Below, piece after piece: positions 9,429-19,811 of a DNA stretch of 64,000 nt. Below the pieces are notes generated by a model. That model was not told where the DNA came from and ran no database searches. It saw nothing but the letters and a program-made list of their open reading frames with translations. This stretch comes from Jaltomata sinuosa. Lineage: Eukaryota; Streptophyta; Magnoliopsida; Solanales; Solanaceae. Where the stretch lies: assembly GCA_003996215.1 (NCBI GenBank), contig QJPP01005212.1, forward strand, positions 1 to 64,000, read 5' to 3'. A program made the position numbers and the translations under genes. Every line of letters begins with the position of its first letter. Position 1 is the first letter of the stretch.

Positions 9429-12093
9429 TGTCACGACCTAAACTACCGGACCGTGCGGGCGCCTACTCTAACCACCTAGATAGACGAACCCTCACCCCCT
9501 GTCCAACATGTAACATGCGGAATTAAAGTAAACCATTAACTTAAGCCACATTTATACATGATTGAAATCCTTTCTTTACCAAAAATCCTGTTCAGAAATA
9601 GACTACATAAGAAATAGCGAAAAAACCTTTACAACATTTTAAAAACACCCTCCCCTAGGATCTAGTCTAAACAGGTACAAGAGCTACTACAAGATGACAC
9701 AAAGAGACAAAAGACCCAACTTCCACCATGGAAATCAAAGACAGAAGTTGCTGGAGATCTCATCGCCGCGAACCTATGAAACATCACCAACCTACAACCA
9801 GACTATACCAAAAAGGTATAGCAAGAGTAGAGTCAGTACAAATACACGTACTAGTAGGCATCGTCGGTCGACCCGAATCCACTCCTACCATCTTATAAGA
9901 AAACAGGAAAACATGAATGTAATTAACATAGCTTGATTCTGATTCTCCGACATTCTCCCGTTGCCGACTCCCTCATTCTCAAGACTTCCAAGTCACACTA
10001 ACCTTAAACTCCCTAAGTCAACAATTCCTGGACTTCCCAAGTCTCAATCTCCTAGACTTCCCAATTCAACAATATCCTAGACTTCCCAAGTCACCTCGCT
10101 CTTCACCGATGTCCATGTACATACCTGGACTACCCTTTCCTTACCTAAGACCACTGTTCTAACTATCCTTCAGACTTAGCCCAGCTAACTGCCCAACTCA
10201 ACCACTTATACTCGTAACCTTACTCACCAGGGTCCAATCCTCCATGGATCTCTAGTAACCTTCTAATATGTTTGCTATAACTAGAACCACAACCCCAGAC
10301 TCTCAGTCTTCCTCCCAGTCTAACCACCTCGTGAAATCCACCTACCAACCCTTGCTACCTTCAACAACAGCACTAGAGTTACATCTAATTCCCTTTACAA
10401 CACATGACCCAGACCCTCCAAGGATCCCCTTAACCACCCTCAGTATAAACAAGCTACCTCGGTCTATACCGAGACTGACCCTTTGTTATTAATCACAATT
10501 AATCCCCGACCATCTAGGCACACTCAAGGTGACAATATATATAAATACATGCACTTACCCGTCCTCTTTTACATAGTCTGGACCCACCCCGAGATCCCTT
10601 CTAAACAACACCTAAGTGTCAATGATCAACCCAGCCTAACCTAAGACCAAACTCCAATATCAAGGAACAACCCGGCCTAAACTAAGACCTACACAACAGT
10701 TAAACAAAGTTCCCGGCCACTCAAGGACCACCAATAATAGTACCTTTAAATAGACAACCCAGTCCACTCACGGAACCAATACCAAGTATCACATCCATTA
10801 AAACAACCCGGTCCACTCATGGAACCAATATCAACCAATGCAATACAATAGTCAATGAAACAATGCAAGATGCAATAAAGTAAACCCTTACCAGGCGTGG
10901 TACCCGTGCCAACAGAATGATATACCCGCACCAGACATGGTACCCATGCCAACCATTGTGTTATTCCCATACCAGGCATAGTACCCAAGACAACCGAATG
11001 TCAACAACCATAGTTAATATATGAACACACACAACTTGTAACACCAACAAGTAAAATTGTTCAATCAAAGAATGTAAACAGGAACCTAGACATTCCACAT
11101 AATTTCCCTAAGCAATGTAATGCATACAATCACTTAGACATGAGTACATGAATATACACATTCACAGAAAATCATAAGCAATCACCTACCCCTTTCCGGC
11201 TACAACTACGAACCATTAATTCTCGTCCAAAGACTATTACTCGGTTTACCTTTTTTATTATAACATGCTACTAGCGATTTCCCTTGTTAAATGAACACAC
11301 AATCATGTGACACGCTTCCCTTTCCTAACCTTAGCCAGACCGCCGCTAAGCCTTAAGCAATAAAATTTCCTGAAACCCTACCTAGGAGCTTCCTATTCCT
11401 GTTTCCCGTGCTCCAACGCACTTCCCCGGTTCCCCGAACCTTTCCGACTGGCTAGTCCCTCAAACCATCATTTTATCACGATAATATGAATAAGTTGAAC
11501 ACATAATACCATTCACAAGACCAGCCATTCCGTACATCCTAGAAATAATACAACCAATCCTGGATCTGCCAGACTCCATGTCCGGAGGCCTAAAATATGG
11601 ATTCTTTGTTTCTACTATACAACCAGTACAAAAAGTAAAAAGGACTAACTACTCATGAAAACCTAGCCTTCCTGGGCGCCAGCAGCTGCAATGATGCATT
11701 TCTGGCTCCGTGGTTGCATTCTCGACTGAACCGTGATCTTAGAATCCACTATTCCGCATCCCTTCAGCTATGACCTCTTCTCTTCATGATTTCCCAGCCT
11801 TGGAGTAGCATGGGAGGGTTTTTGGAGGAACCATCGTATGTTTCCCAACTGAGGAGATGAGACTTTTTTAATAAAATCCCATCACAGGTTCTGTCTTCCA
11901 TAACCCCTCTATAGTAGTCCGCCTTACCTTAACAGTGGTGTCGCTATAGCGGTGTGACATCAGCCAAGACTCTTTTTGGAAATCAGAATTTTTTCATGAC
12001 ATCACCCTATTTATTCTGAACGTATTTTTAACCATTTTCCCGAAATTTATGAAATTGAGAAAAACTAACACAATGACAGACCTGGTCATTACA
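9429..12093 (-). mobile_element. E1 3' LTR (minus strand)
   Basis: This LTR of about 2665 bp lies in minus orientation: it begins TGTAATGACC at 12093 and ends GGTCGTGACA at 9429. It is closely similar along its length to the E1 5' LTR at 15690-18410. It carries the GTACCA/TGGTAC hairpin array (10890-10990), one CGCTATAGCG palindrome (11942-11951) and, downstream of that in sense, the likely promoter. It is flanked internally by the conserved 3' untranslated end of the D/E families. ORFs of 60-80 codons here are shadows. Confidence 0.85.
10890..10990 (-). repeat. Hairpin array of E1 3' LTR
   Basis: Three clear copies plus one decayed copy of (A)CCAGGCGTGGTACCC-type repeats at about 38-bp spacing, the reverse complement of the array in D LTRs. 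The partner LTR has the same array at 17147-17292. Confidence 0.7.
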
Positions 12094-12426
12094 ATAGATA
12101 CCAATTTACCCATCGTTCATCCCCGAATGATCCTGAATTAAATGGAGGAGAGAAACTGACCTGGGACTCTTACCATCCCAAGTGACCTCGTAATTATAGG
12201 ACCTACGCAAGTTTGTCGAACCTTCCCTTTGCAAGTCTAACCGGCCAAAGGAAAATCTATTACTACCTTATCCCGATGAAGAATTTATGAGCCTCACAAG
12301 GGCTATCACACGTGTCCCCATTCCGAGCACCCAAGAATTCTGGGGCCTCGTGTCATGTTGGATTAGACGAATTTAAAAAGAAAGGACCCGGGAGAACTCT
12401 TCCCATACCCCGAACTGATGGGTCTT

Positions 12427-12494
12427 CCGCTGTAGCGGATAATTCACCGCTATAGCAATCCCGCTATTGCGGACAGCCAACCACTATAGCGGTT
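12427..12494. repeat. CCGCTATAGCGG-type word cluster, E1 interior (first)
   Basis: Copies and near-copies include CCGCTGTAGCGG, ACCGCTATAGC, CCGCTATTGCGG and CACTATAGCGG. It is followed by a pyrimidine-rich stretch with many CTCT and CACT repeats. Confidence 0.75.
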
Positions 12495-13033
12495 GACAGC
12501 AGAATGAAATTGGGGAGAAATGGATTTCTCCCCTCATTCTTCCCACATTCCACTCAAACACTACACTTTCTCTCTCGATCGTCCCACTCCTAACCTCAAA
12601 AATTTCCAGGTATTAATCGTACTGACTCTCTCCTTTACTCTTTGAACTAATTTGTACATGAATGTGGTAGAATTTTAGGAACTTGTAGCATATCTGATGT
12701 GGGTTTGGACTTTAACTTTTGATTGGATTTCTGTCGGATTCCTGAAGCATGGATTCTTCCCTTATGTTTACAAAACCTCCAAGGTGTTCTGGGCGCAAGG
12801 ATTATACTAATGCTGGCCAAAATGGGCCAAAAATGGGTGGGGGAAGTGAAGAGTTGTTTCTTGAACAAAATAGTGATTCAGGAGGATTTTAGGGGTTATT
12901 ATGTCCAATTTTTTGTAGAAACTAGCAATGGGGTACTTTGGGTAGGTAGATCTGGTCTTGGGATGAAAAAATCAGAGTTTTGGACAAAGAGGCGCCATTA
13001 ATGCACCCATTGAAGGTCTGGAACGATGAAGAT

Positions 13034-13140
13034 CGCTATAGCGGTAGGGCTATGCTATGGCGGTCCCGCTACAATGGACATTTCACCACTATAGCGGTTC
13101 CGCTATCGCGGATGCACCACCCGCTATAGAGGAAGGCCGC
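13034..13140. repeat. CCGCTATAGCGG-type word cluster, E1 interior (second)
   Basis: At least five copies and near-copies occur, including TCGCTATAGCGG, CACTATAGCGG, CCGCTATCGCGG and CCCGCTATAGAGG. It lies about 110 bp upstream of the cargo ORF start. Confidence 0.8.
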
Positions 13141-13246
13141 AAACCAGTGGCTTTCCCAAGTTACACTTAGAAAAAATTTCCTCCTCCTTTTTGTGTCCCA
13201 TTACTCTTCTAATACCGTTTCCTTATTACCCTTGCAAGATAACACA

Positions 13247-14422
13247 ATGGCTGAACAACAAGCGCCTGAATACTACTATGAGCAATTCCCCAATGAAGCT
13301 AGTCGGGAAAGGCTTTGAGATTACCAAAAATTTAGCTTCTACTATGAGAGAGGTTGCCGCTTGACTGGAATAGATGGAAAAGAGGTTGATTTCCACCGCC
13401 GGGTCTGAGAGTTTGGGTGGGAACCTTTGCTAGTGGATCCTCCTCCCACACTAACCGGCTGGGTGCGGGAGTTCTATGCCATTCTCCCCACGGTCCGCTA
13501 AAGTGAGCCAAATCCTACCATCTGGCTACAGGGGGTGGATGTCACTGTGGATGCCTGGACCATCAATGAGGTGCTAGGGGTGCCAAACGTCTCTAATGCT
13601 GTGTACATGGCTAAGTCCCGACTGTGGGATATGTCCTGGTTGAGAGATACTCTGGTGGACCCTGCATCCAAGGATAAGGTCTACTGGGTCAGCCCTAAGG
13701 GTATTACTAGCGCCTATTTCTCCTCCGAAGCAAGGATGTGGCTGAATTTGGTGTCCCGGGGGATCTGTCCATCGGGAAATCAAACCGACGTGACCTATGC
13801 CTGAGCTTTGGTGATCGGTTGTGCCATTCAGGGGATTATTATGAATGTGGGAGAGCAGATCATCTTGGAATGAAAGAGCTTCTATACTGGCCCCAGGAAG
13901 AGCCCTTATCTACCCGAGCTGGTTTTAGAGCTGTTTAAGCGAGCTGGTGTGCCTCAGGACCACACCGATATAGAGGTGGCTATGGATGAGCCCTTTGACC
14001 CGGTCCATGTGAAGCACATTTCCAAGAAGAAGAGGAAGGTAGGTGAGGCATGGAGCAGTTAGCCGGTGGAGGAGGCCAGCGATGATGATGATGAAGATGA
14101 TACCCCTACCTCTTCCCAGTCCCAGCCCCAACCCCTGATCTCTAGGGCCCAGCTGGAGGAGAACCTAGCCGCTGTCCGGAGGTTCATGGAGGATCCTAAT
14201 GCTGGTGGTGCAGCCCCTCACCGAACCACTCAGGAACTTGCAGCACTCCGAAGAGAGTTAGAAGAGAAGAAAAGGAAGAGGCGCTCCCGGGATCGTATGT
14301 TTGCCCGGATGTTGAAGACCATAAAGGTCATGTTCTCCTGTGTTGCCCCTGGTCAGGAGTTCCCCACCCTCGAGCCCGAGGATGTGCAGGAGTTCCCTTT
14401 CCTGAACGAGGATGAGGCCTAG
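13247..14422 (+). pseudogene. E1 cargo ORF: putative plant transposon protein family, antisense to its LTRs
   Basis: From an ATG at 13247, one reading frame of 391 codons runs to a TAG at 14420 with no frameshift but six internal stops (13316, 13406, 13499, 13802, 13871, 14060). The first half resembles the repeat-associated 'putative plant transposon protein' family: REFYA near codon 77, an INEVLGVPN stretch near 107, and a segment ending PSGNQTDVT before ALVIGCAIQG. Then come LPELV and RAGVP, an SV40-like nuclear signal (KKKRKV), an acidic run (SDDDDEDD), a Q/P/S-rich linker and a basic coiled-coil (RRELEEKKRKRRSRD). Function is unknown; the motifs suggest a nuclear protein. It lies opposite to the sense of the LTRs. 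Family identification is from memory, not a search. Confidence 0.65.
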
Positions 14423-14554
14423 GACTCCCCCCTTGTTATTGATATCTATTGTTGGTTTGCCCCCGTTTGGGGCTCGTTTCAGACAATCTTTCCCCTTCCC
14501 CTTTTTATTTTGGGCATGTAGATGCCCGTGTTAGACATTACTTCCTTTCCTACA

Positions 14555-14584
14555 TATGATATATATATATATATATATATATAT
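14555..14584. repeat. (AT)n microsatellite
   Basis: A run of about fourteen AT units lies just past the cargo ORF. It may sit in the ORF's 3' untranslated region. Confidence 0.9.
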
Positions 14585-14649
14585 AGAACTGCTTTTCCTT
14601 GGTTTATACAGTGGTTTTGGTGATTTATGCTTGTTTTTATCTTGTCCTT

Positions 14650-15675
14650 GGAAGGGACCAAAAATAGGGGAAAACAGAGCAGCTCACTGCTTCGCTGACC
14701 TCCTCTATAGTGGATGGTTATGCCGCGATAGAAATCCCGCTATAGAGGACATTTCACCACTATAGCGGTCCAGATGGTAACTGTACAAAAAATTTGATTT
14801 CCAGGTTTATGCACTCAACCCCCTTCCCGGTTACCACTGTCCCAACCTGTATGTCCCGCTATGGTCTCAAACCACCCTCAAGACCACTCTTGGCACTGAA
14901 CGCATTAAAAACAAACATACCACGTCATAACACATCAAATTATGAGGGATTCACAACAACCAATTGTTTTCCGGCATTGCCTTTCCGCCATTACACACTA
15001 ATGACCCTCTTGTTCCCATGGTTCCCAACCAAAATTTCGACTGTCTTGAAGCAGAAACTTCCCTACAGTGCTAGTCACCAATCCCTTACCATCTTAACCG
15101 ATGATAAGCTCTTTTAACTTGTAGTACCCCTTTTAAAATAAAGACAATTAACAAACTACCACAGTTTAAGGCACACAGACTTTTTCACTCAATGACCTTC
15201 CGTAGACTATGCATGCATACCAATTGGAAATCCACACGCATTTCAAATAAGTCACACAAGATTGTACACACAATTAAATTTTCAAGTCTCAATAAAACCA
15301 ATTTCTGGCCAAATCAAATCACAAATTTCACCTTCGTTGTACCATGGATGACAATTAGCCGGTTATCCATGCTTGTCACAGCCTCTCAGGCCAGATACCA
15401 ATTGGAACCTTCTCGGTTCCAATTCCCCTTACTTGTCCTATCGTAATTGAAGTACGGAGACCTCCTTTACCTTGTTGAGATACCAATTGGAATCGAGAGA
15501 TACCAATTGTAGTCAACCCATACAAGCAAGTACAAACCGCACGAAGGAATGACAGAAGGGTGACAATTCCTAGAATGCCTTATAGTTCCCCAAAGATTAG
15601 ATGTGGATGTCAACACACCAATCCATAGGACCCTATTCAATATTTTGCTCTTGTACTGGGAGACCGGTAACCTAG
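14650..15675 (-). other. E1 leader (5' untranslated region)
   Basis: This minus-strand stretch lies between the primer site and the cargo ORF. It is homologous to 41526-42470 of E2 (both hold a CCGCTATAG cluster, then TGCATTA/GCACTGA-rich sequence, then CTTGTC...TTGAGATACCAATTGGA near the primer site), so it is the family leader and not unique DNA. A word cluster lies at 14703-14769. TTGGTATC recurs at about 15397, 15480 and 15502 on the minus strand. No gag or pol follows. ORFs of 107, 84 and 73 codons show no recognisable domain. Confidence 0.6.
14703..14769. repeat. CCGCTATAGCGG-type word cluster, E1 leader
   Basis: Near-copies include CTCTATAGTGG, CCGCGATAG, CCCGCTATAGAGG and CACTATAGCGG. 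The E2 leader has a counterpart at 41566-41605. Confidence 0.7.
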
Positions 15676-15687
15676 GCTCTGATACCA
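15676..15687 (-). other. Primer-binding site of E1 (initiator-Met tRNA type)
   Basis: The minus strand reads TGGTATCAGAGC two bases inside the LTR end at 15690. This is the standard plant site complementary to the 3' end of initiator methionine tRNA, used by chromoviruses and most copia elements. It fixes the element's orientation as minus and its 5' LTR as the right one. Confidence 0.95.
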
Positions 15688-17146
15688 ACTGTCACGACCC
15701 AAACTATCAGGCCGTGCGGGCGCCTACTCTAATCACCTAGATAGACAAACCCTCACCCCTTGTCCAATAGGTAACATGCGGAATTAAAGTAAACCATTAA
15801 CTTAAGCCACCTTTATACATGAATGAAATCATTTCTTTACCAAAAATCCTGTTCAGAAATAGACTACATAAGAAATTGCGGAAAAACTTTTACAACATTT
15901 TAAAAACACCCTCCTTTAGGATCTAGACTAAGCAGGTATAAGAGCTACTACAAGATGACACAAAGAGACAAAAGACCCAACTTTCACCATGGAAATCGAA
16001 GACATAAGTTGCTGGGGATCTCATCGCCGCGAACCTATAAAACATCACCAACCTGCAACCAGACTTTACCAAAAAGGTATAGCAAGAGTAGAGTCATTAC
16101 AAACACACATACTGGTAGGCATCATCGATCGACCCGAATCCACTCCTACCATCATATAAGATAACTGAAAAACATGAATGTAATTAACATAGCTTGATTC
16201 TCATTCTCCGACATTCTCCTGCTGCCAACTCCCTCATTCTCAAGACTTTCGAGTCACACTAACCTTTGACTCCCCAAGTCAACAATTCCTGGACTTCTCA
16301 AGTCTCAATTTCCTAGACTTCCCAAGTCAATAATACCCTAGACTTCCCAAGTCACCTCGCTCTTCACCGATGTCCATGTCCATACCTGGACTACCCTTCC
16401 CTTACCTAAGACCACTGTTCTAACTATCCTTCAGACTTAGGCCGGCTAACTGCCCAACTCAACCACTTATACTCGTAACCTTACTCACCAGGGTCCAATC
16501 CTCCATGGATCTCTAGTAACCTTCTAATATGTTTGCTACAACTAGAACCACAACCCCAGACTCTCAGTCTTCCTCCCAGTCTAACCACCCTGTGAAATCC
16601 ACCTACCAACCCTTTCTACCTTCAACAACAACACTAGAGTTACATCTAATTCCCTTTACAACACATGACCCTGACCCTCCAAGGATCCCCTTAACCACCC
16701 TCAGTATTAACAAGCTACCCCGGTCTATATCGAGACCGACCCTTAGTCATTAATCATAATTAATCCCCGACCATCTAGGCACACTCAAGGTGAAAATATA
16801 TATAAATACATGCACTTACCCGTCCTCTTTTACATAGTTCTGACCCATCCCGAGATCTCTTCTAAACAACACCTAAGTGTCAATGATCAACCCGGCCTAA
16901 CCCAAGACCAAACACCAATATCAAGGAACAACCCAGCCTAAACTAAGACCTACACAACAATAAAACAAAGTTCCCGGCCACTCAAGGACTACCAACAATA
17001 GCACCATTAAATAGATAACTAGTCCACTCACGGAACCAATACCAAGTATCACATCCAGTAAAACAACCTGGTCCACTCACGGAACCAATATCATCCAATG
17101 CAATATAATAGTCAATAAAACAATGCAAGATGCAATAAAGTAAACC

Positions 17147-17292
17147 TCTACTAGGCATGGTACCCGTGCCAACCGAATGATATACCCATACCAGGCGTGG
17201 TACCCGTGCCGACCGAATGATATACCCGTACCAAGCGTGGTACCCATGCCAAACATTGTGTTATACCCATACCAGGTGTGGTACCTGATACA
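17147..17292 (-). repeat. Hairpin array of E1 5' LTR
   Basis: Four copies at about 40-bp spacing: CTAGGCATGGTACCCGTGCC, CCAGGCGTGGTACCCGTGCC, CCAAGCGTGGTACCC and CCAGGTGTGGTACC. GTACCA/TGGTAC arms are kept best in the second and fourth copies. Confidence 0.75.
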
Positions 17293-18201
17293 ACCGAATT
17301 TCAACAACCACAGTCAATATATGAACACATACAACTTGTAACACCAACAAGTAAAACCATTCAATCACCGACTGTAAACAAGAACCTAGACATTCCACAC
17401 AATTTCCCTAAGCAATGTAATGAATACAATAACTTAGACATGAGTACATAAATATACAAATTCACAGAAAGTCATAAGCCATCACCTACCTCTTTCTAGG
17501 TACAACTACAAACCATCAATTCCCATCCGAAGACTATTCCCTGATTCACCCTTTTTATTATAACATGCAACTAGTGATTTTCCTTGTTAAATGAGCATAC
17601 AAGAATGCGACACGCTTCTCTTTCCTAACCTTAGCTAGACAGCCGCTAAGCCTTAAGCAATAATATTTCTTGAAACCCCACCTATGAGCTTCCTATTCTT
17701 GTTTCCCATGATCCCACGCACTTCCCCTGTTCCCCGAACCTTTATGACACGCTAGTCCCTCAACCTATCATTTTATCACGACAATATTAATAAGTTGAAC
17801 ACAAAATACCATTCACAAGATCAACCATTCTGTACATCCTAGAAACAATACAATCAATCCCGAATCCGCCAGACCCCGTGTTCGGAGGCCTAAAATATGG
17901 ATTCTCCATTTCTACTAACAACTAGTACGAAAAGTAAACAGGTCTAACTACTCATGAAAACCTAGCCTACCTGGGCGCCAGCAGCTATAATGATGCATTT
18001 CTGGCTCCGTGGTTGCATTCCCAGCTGAACCGTGATCCTGGAATCCACTGTTCCACGTCCTTTCAGCCATGACCTCTTCTCCTCATGATTTCCCAGCCTT
18101 GGAACAGCATGGGAGGGTTTTTGAAGGAACCCTCGTATGTTACCCAATTGAAGAGATGAGACTTTTTAATAAAATCCCATCACAGGTTCTGTCTTATGTA
18201 A

Positions 18202-18270
18202 CCGTGCTATATCGGTCTGCCTTGCCGCGACAATAGTGTCACTATAGCGAAACAATTACCGCTATAGCAG
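18202..18270. repeat. CGCTATAGCG word cluster, E1 5' LTR U3
   Basis: Decayed copies include CGTGCTATATCGG, CACTATAGCGA and ACCGCTATAGCAG, between the LTR start and the TATA candidate in minus-strand sense. Confidence 0.65.
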
Positions 18271-18410
18271 TGTGATGTCAGCCCAGACTCTTTCCAAAAA
18301 TCAGAATTTTTCATGATGTCACCCTATTTATTCCGAATGTATTTTTAACTATTTTACCCAAATTTTCAAAATCAGGAAAAATTAACATAATGATAGACCC
18401 AGTTCTTACA

Positions 18411-19130
18411 TTCCAGCTTCAAGGTGATGCCAAGCAGTGGTTGAGAGCTCGTGTAGAGTGTCGGACATCAGCCTTGCCTCCGATGACTTGGGCACAGCTC
18501 CATGCTTTATTCTTTGAGAAATATGTGCCTTGCACCTTCAGGGATCACAAGAAGGATGAGTTTCTGGCTTTTGAGCAGGGTAGCATATCTGTTTCAGCCT
18601 ATGATTCTAAATTTTATGCCTTATCATATGATGCTACTCAGCCTATGGGTACTGAGGAGGAGAGGATTCATTTGTATATGAAGGTCATGAATAGTGAGTT
18701 GCATGTGTCTTTTATGTATATGACCTCAGCAGGGAAGAGTTTTAATGAGGTGACGGAATATGTGAAGAAAGTGGAGGGTGTCAGACAGGTTGGGCAGGCT
18801 AAGGTGTTAGCCAAGAAGTCCCAAAATAAAGGTAATTTCAGCAGTTCTTGCTCTAGGGGTCACAAACATCAAGTATATTTTGCTCGTCCTATTCAGTCAT
18901 CCCTGCCAGCTTCTACAGGTGGTCGTCCAGGAGCCAGTCAGCAGTTTTAAACTCCTAGAGGCCAGAGGACTTCTTATACTTCTACTAGTAGGCCTACTCT
19001 TGACCGTAGGTGTTTTCATTGTGGAGATTTGGGTCACTTCAAGAGGGATTGCCCTCACAAGAAGGCTGAAAATCAGACTCAACAGCAGACCAGGCGGTGG
19101 TTCCGGTAGGTGGATGTAGCACTGGCAAAG
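18411..19130 (+). pseudogene. D1 gag, C-terminal part with zinc knuckle
   Basis: Gag resumes after E1 with QLQGDAKQW at 18414, the diagnostic retrotransposon Gag motif, followed by FFEKYVP, DEFLAFEQG and KSFNEVTEYVKKVEG. A nucleocapsid zinc knuckle, CX2CX4HX4C (CFHCGDLGHFKRDC), lies at 19011-19052 in the same frame, after a stop at 18948-18950. Gag coats the genomic RNA and forms the particle. The frame is shared with protease and most of RT, as in a single Gag-Pol polyprotein. One stop lies between capsid and knuckle. Confidence 0.85.
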
Positions 19131-19811
19131 GTCATCCACAGGGTGGGTGAGGTAACTTTCAGAAAGGCCGGGGAAATAGAGGAAATAGTGGCGTTGGCAG
19201 GGGGTAGCACAGCCAACCAGAGAGGTTGATCGAATTGACGACAAGGCCCATTGTTATGCATTCTCGGGGAAGTCTGAGGCTGAGCATTAGATGCTGTGAT
19301 TATAGGTACAATTCTAGTATGTGATAGGATGACTTCTGTATTATTTAACCTAGGTTCTACTTATTCATATGTTTCTGTAAAATTTACTTTGGATCTGGAT
19401 TTGGTTTGTGATATCCTGGATTTCCTTATTTATGTTTCTACCCCGGTTGGGGAGTCTGTGGTAGTAACCCATGTATATCATACTTGTCCGGTGGTTTTTG
19501 TGGGTTTTCAGACTTGGGTAGATTTGGTTATTTTAGACATGTTGGATTTTGATGTTATTTTGGGTATGACATGGTTGTCTCTATACCATATTGTATTGAA
19601 TCGTAATGCTAAGACCTTGACTCTAGAGATTCTGGGTAAGGATAGACTAGAGTGGGAAGGTGTGTACAAGCCTAAGCCAGTGAAGATCATATCATTTGTT
19701 CGGGCTAGGAAGTTAGTGGGAAAAGGTTGTTTGGCCTTCTTGGCACATTTGCGGGATGTTAGTGTGGAGTCTCCTTTGATTGAGTCAGCTTTGGTGGTTT
19801 CTGAGATTTAG
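19131..19811 (+). pseudogene. D1 aspartic protease
   Basis: This is the retropepsin that cleaves Gag-Pol. The frame holding 19296-19811 contains LFNLGSTYSYVS, where functional gypsy proteases have a D-S/L-G-A/S motif, so the catalytic Asp has become Asn and the enzyme would be dead. Downstream, DVILGMTWLS is the conserved second motif and HYD-type positions follow. The frame is open for 171 codons and ends in a TAG just before the RT start motif. Confidence 0.8.

Larger units (their letters stand above)
12094..13246 (+). other. E1 internal region upstream of cargo ORF; 3' end remnant and two palindrome clusters
   Basis: The first 40 bp on the minus strand are the conserved 3' end of D/E elements (GATGAACGATGGGTAAATTG, then GTATCTAT and the LTR). 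A little further, on the minus strand, GAGGTCACTTGGGA may be the last trace of a chromodomain (EVTWE-like). From 12427 rightward the DNA looks like plus-strand leader for the cargo ORF: a CCGCTATAGCGG-type cluster (12427-12494), a pyrimidine-rich stretch, a possible splice donor (CAGGTATTAA near 12607), a second cluster (13034-13140) and a second pyrimidine-rich stretch ending CAAG just before the ATG. ORFs of 73 and 92 codons overlap here on opposite strands without recognisable domains. Confidence 0.45.
15690..18410 (-). mobile_element. E1 5' LTR (minus strand)
   Basis: This LTR of about 2721 bp starts TGTAAGAACTGGGTC at 18410 and ends GGGTCGTGACA at 15690. It matches the left copy throughout with scattered substitutions and a few indels, including clear differences in the first 20 bases, so the insertion is not recent. 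It carries a hairpin array (17147-17292) and a word cluster (18202-18270). A TTTTATTAAAAAG stretch near 18160-18175, downstream of the word cluster in sense, is the TATA candidate. Confidence 0.85.

Noticed and set aside
14555..14584. Microsatellites as centromere or telomere markers
   Set aside because: They are short AT runs (also about 25231 and 29777); no telomere-type TTTAGGG array or long satellite is present.
15676..15687. tRNA gene near the Met-tRNA-like sequence
   Set aside because: Only the 12-base primer-binding complement is present; no cloverleaf arms or promoter boxes are visible around it or around the other primer sites.
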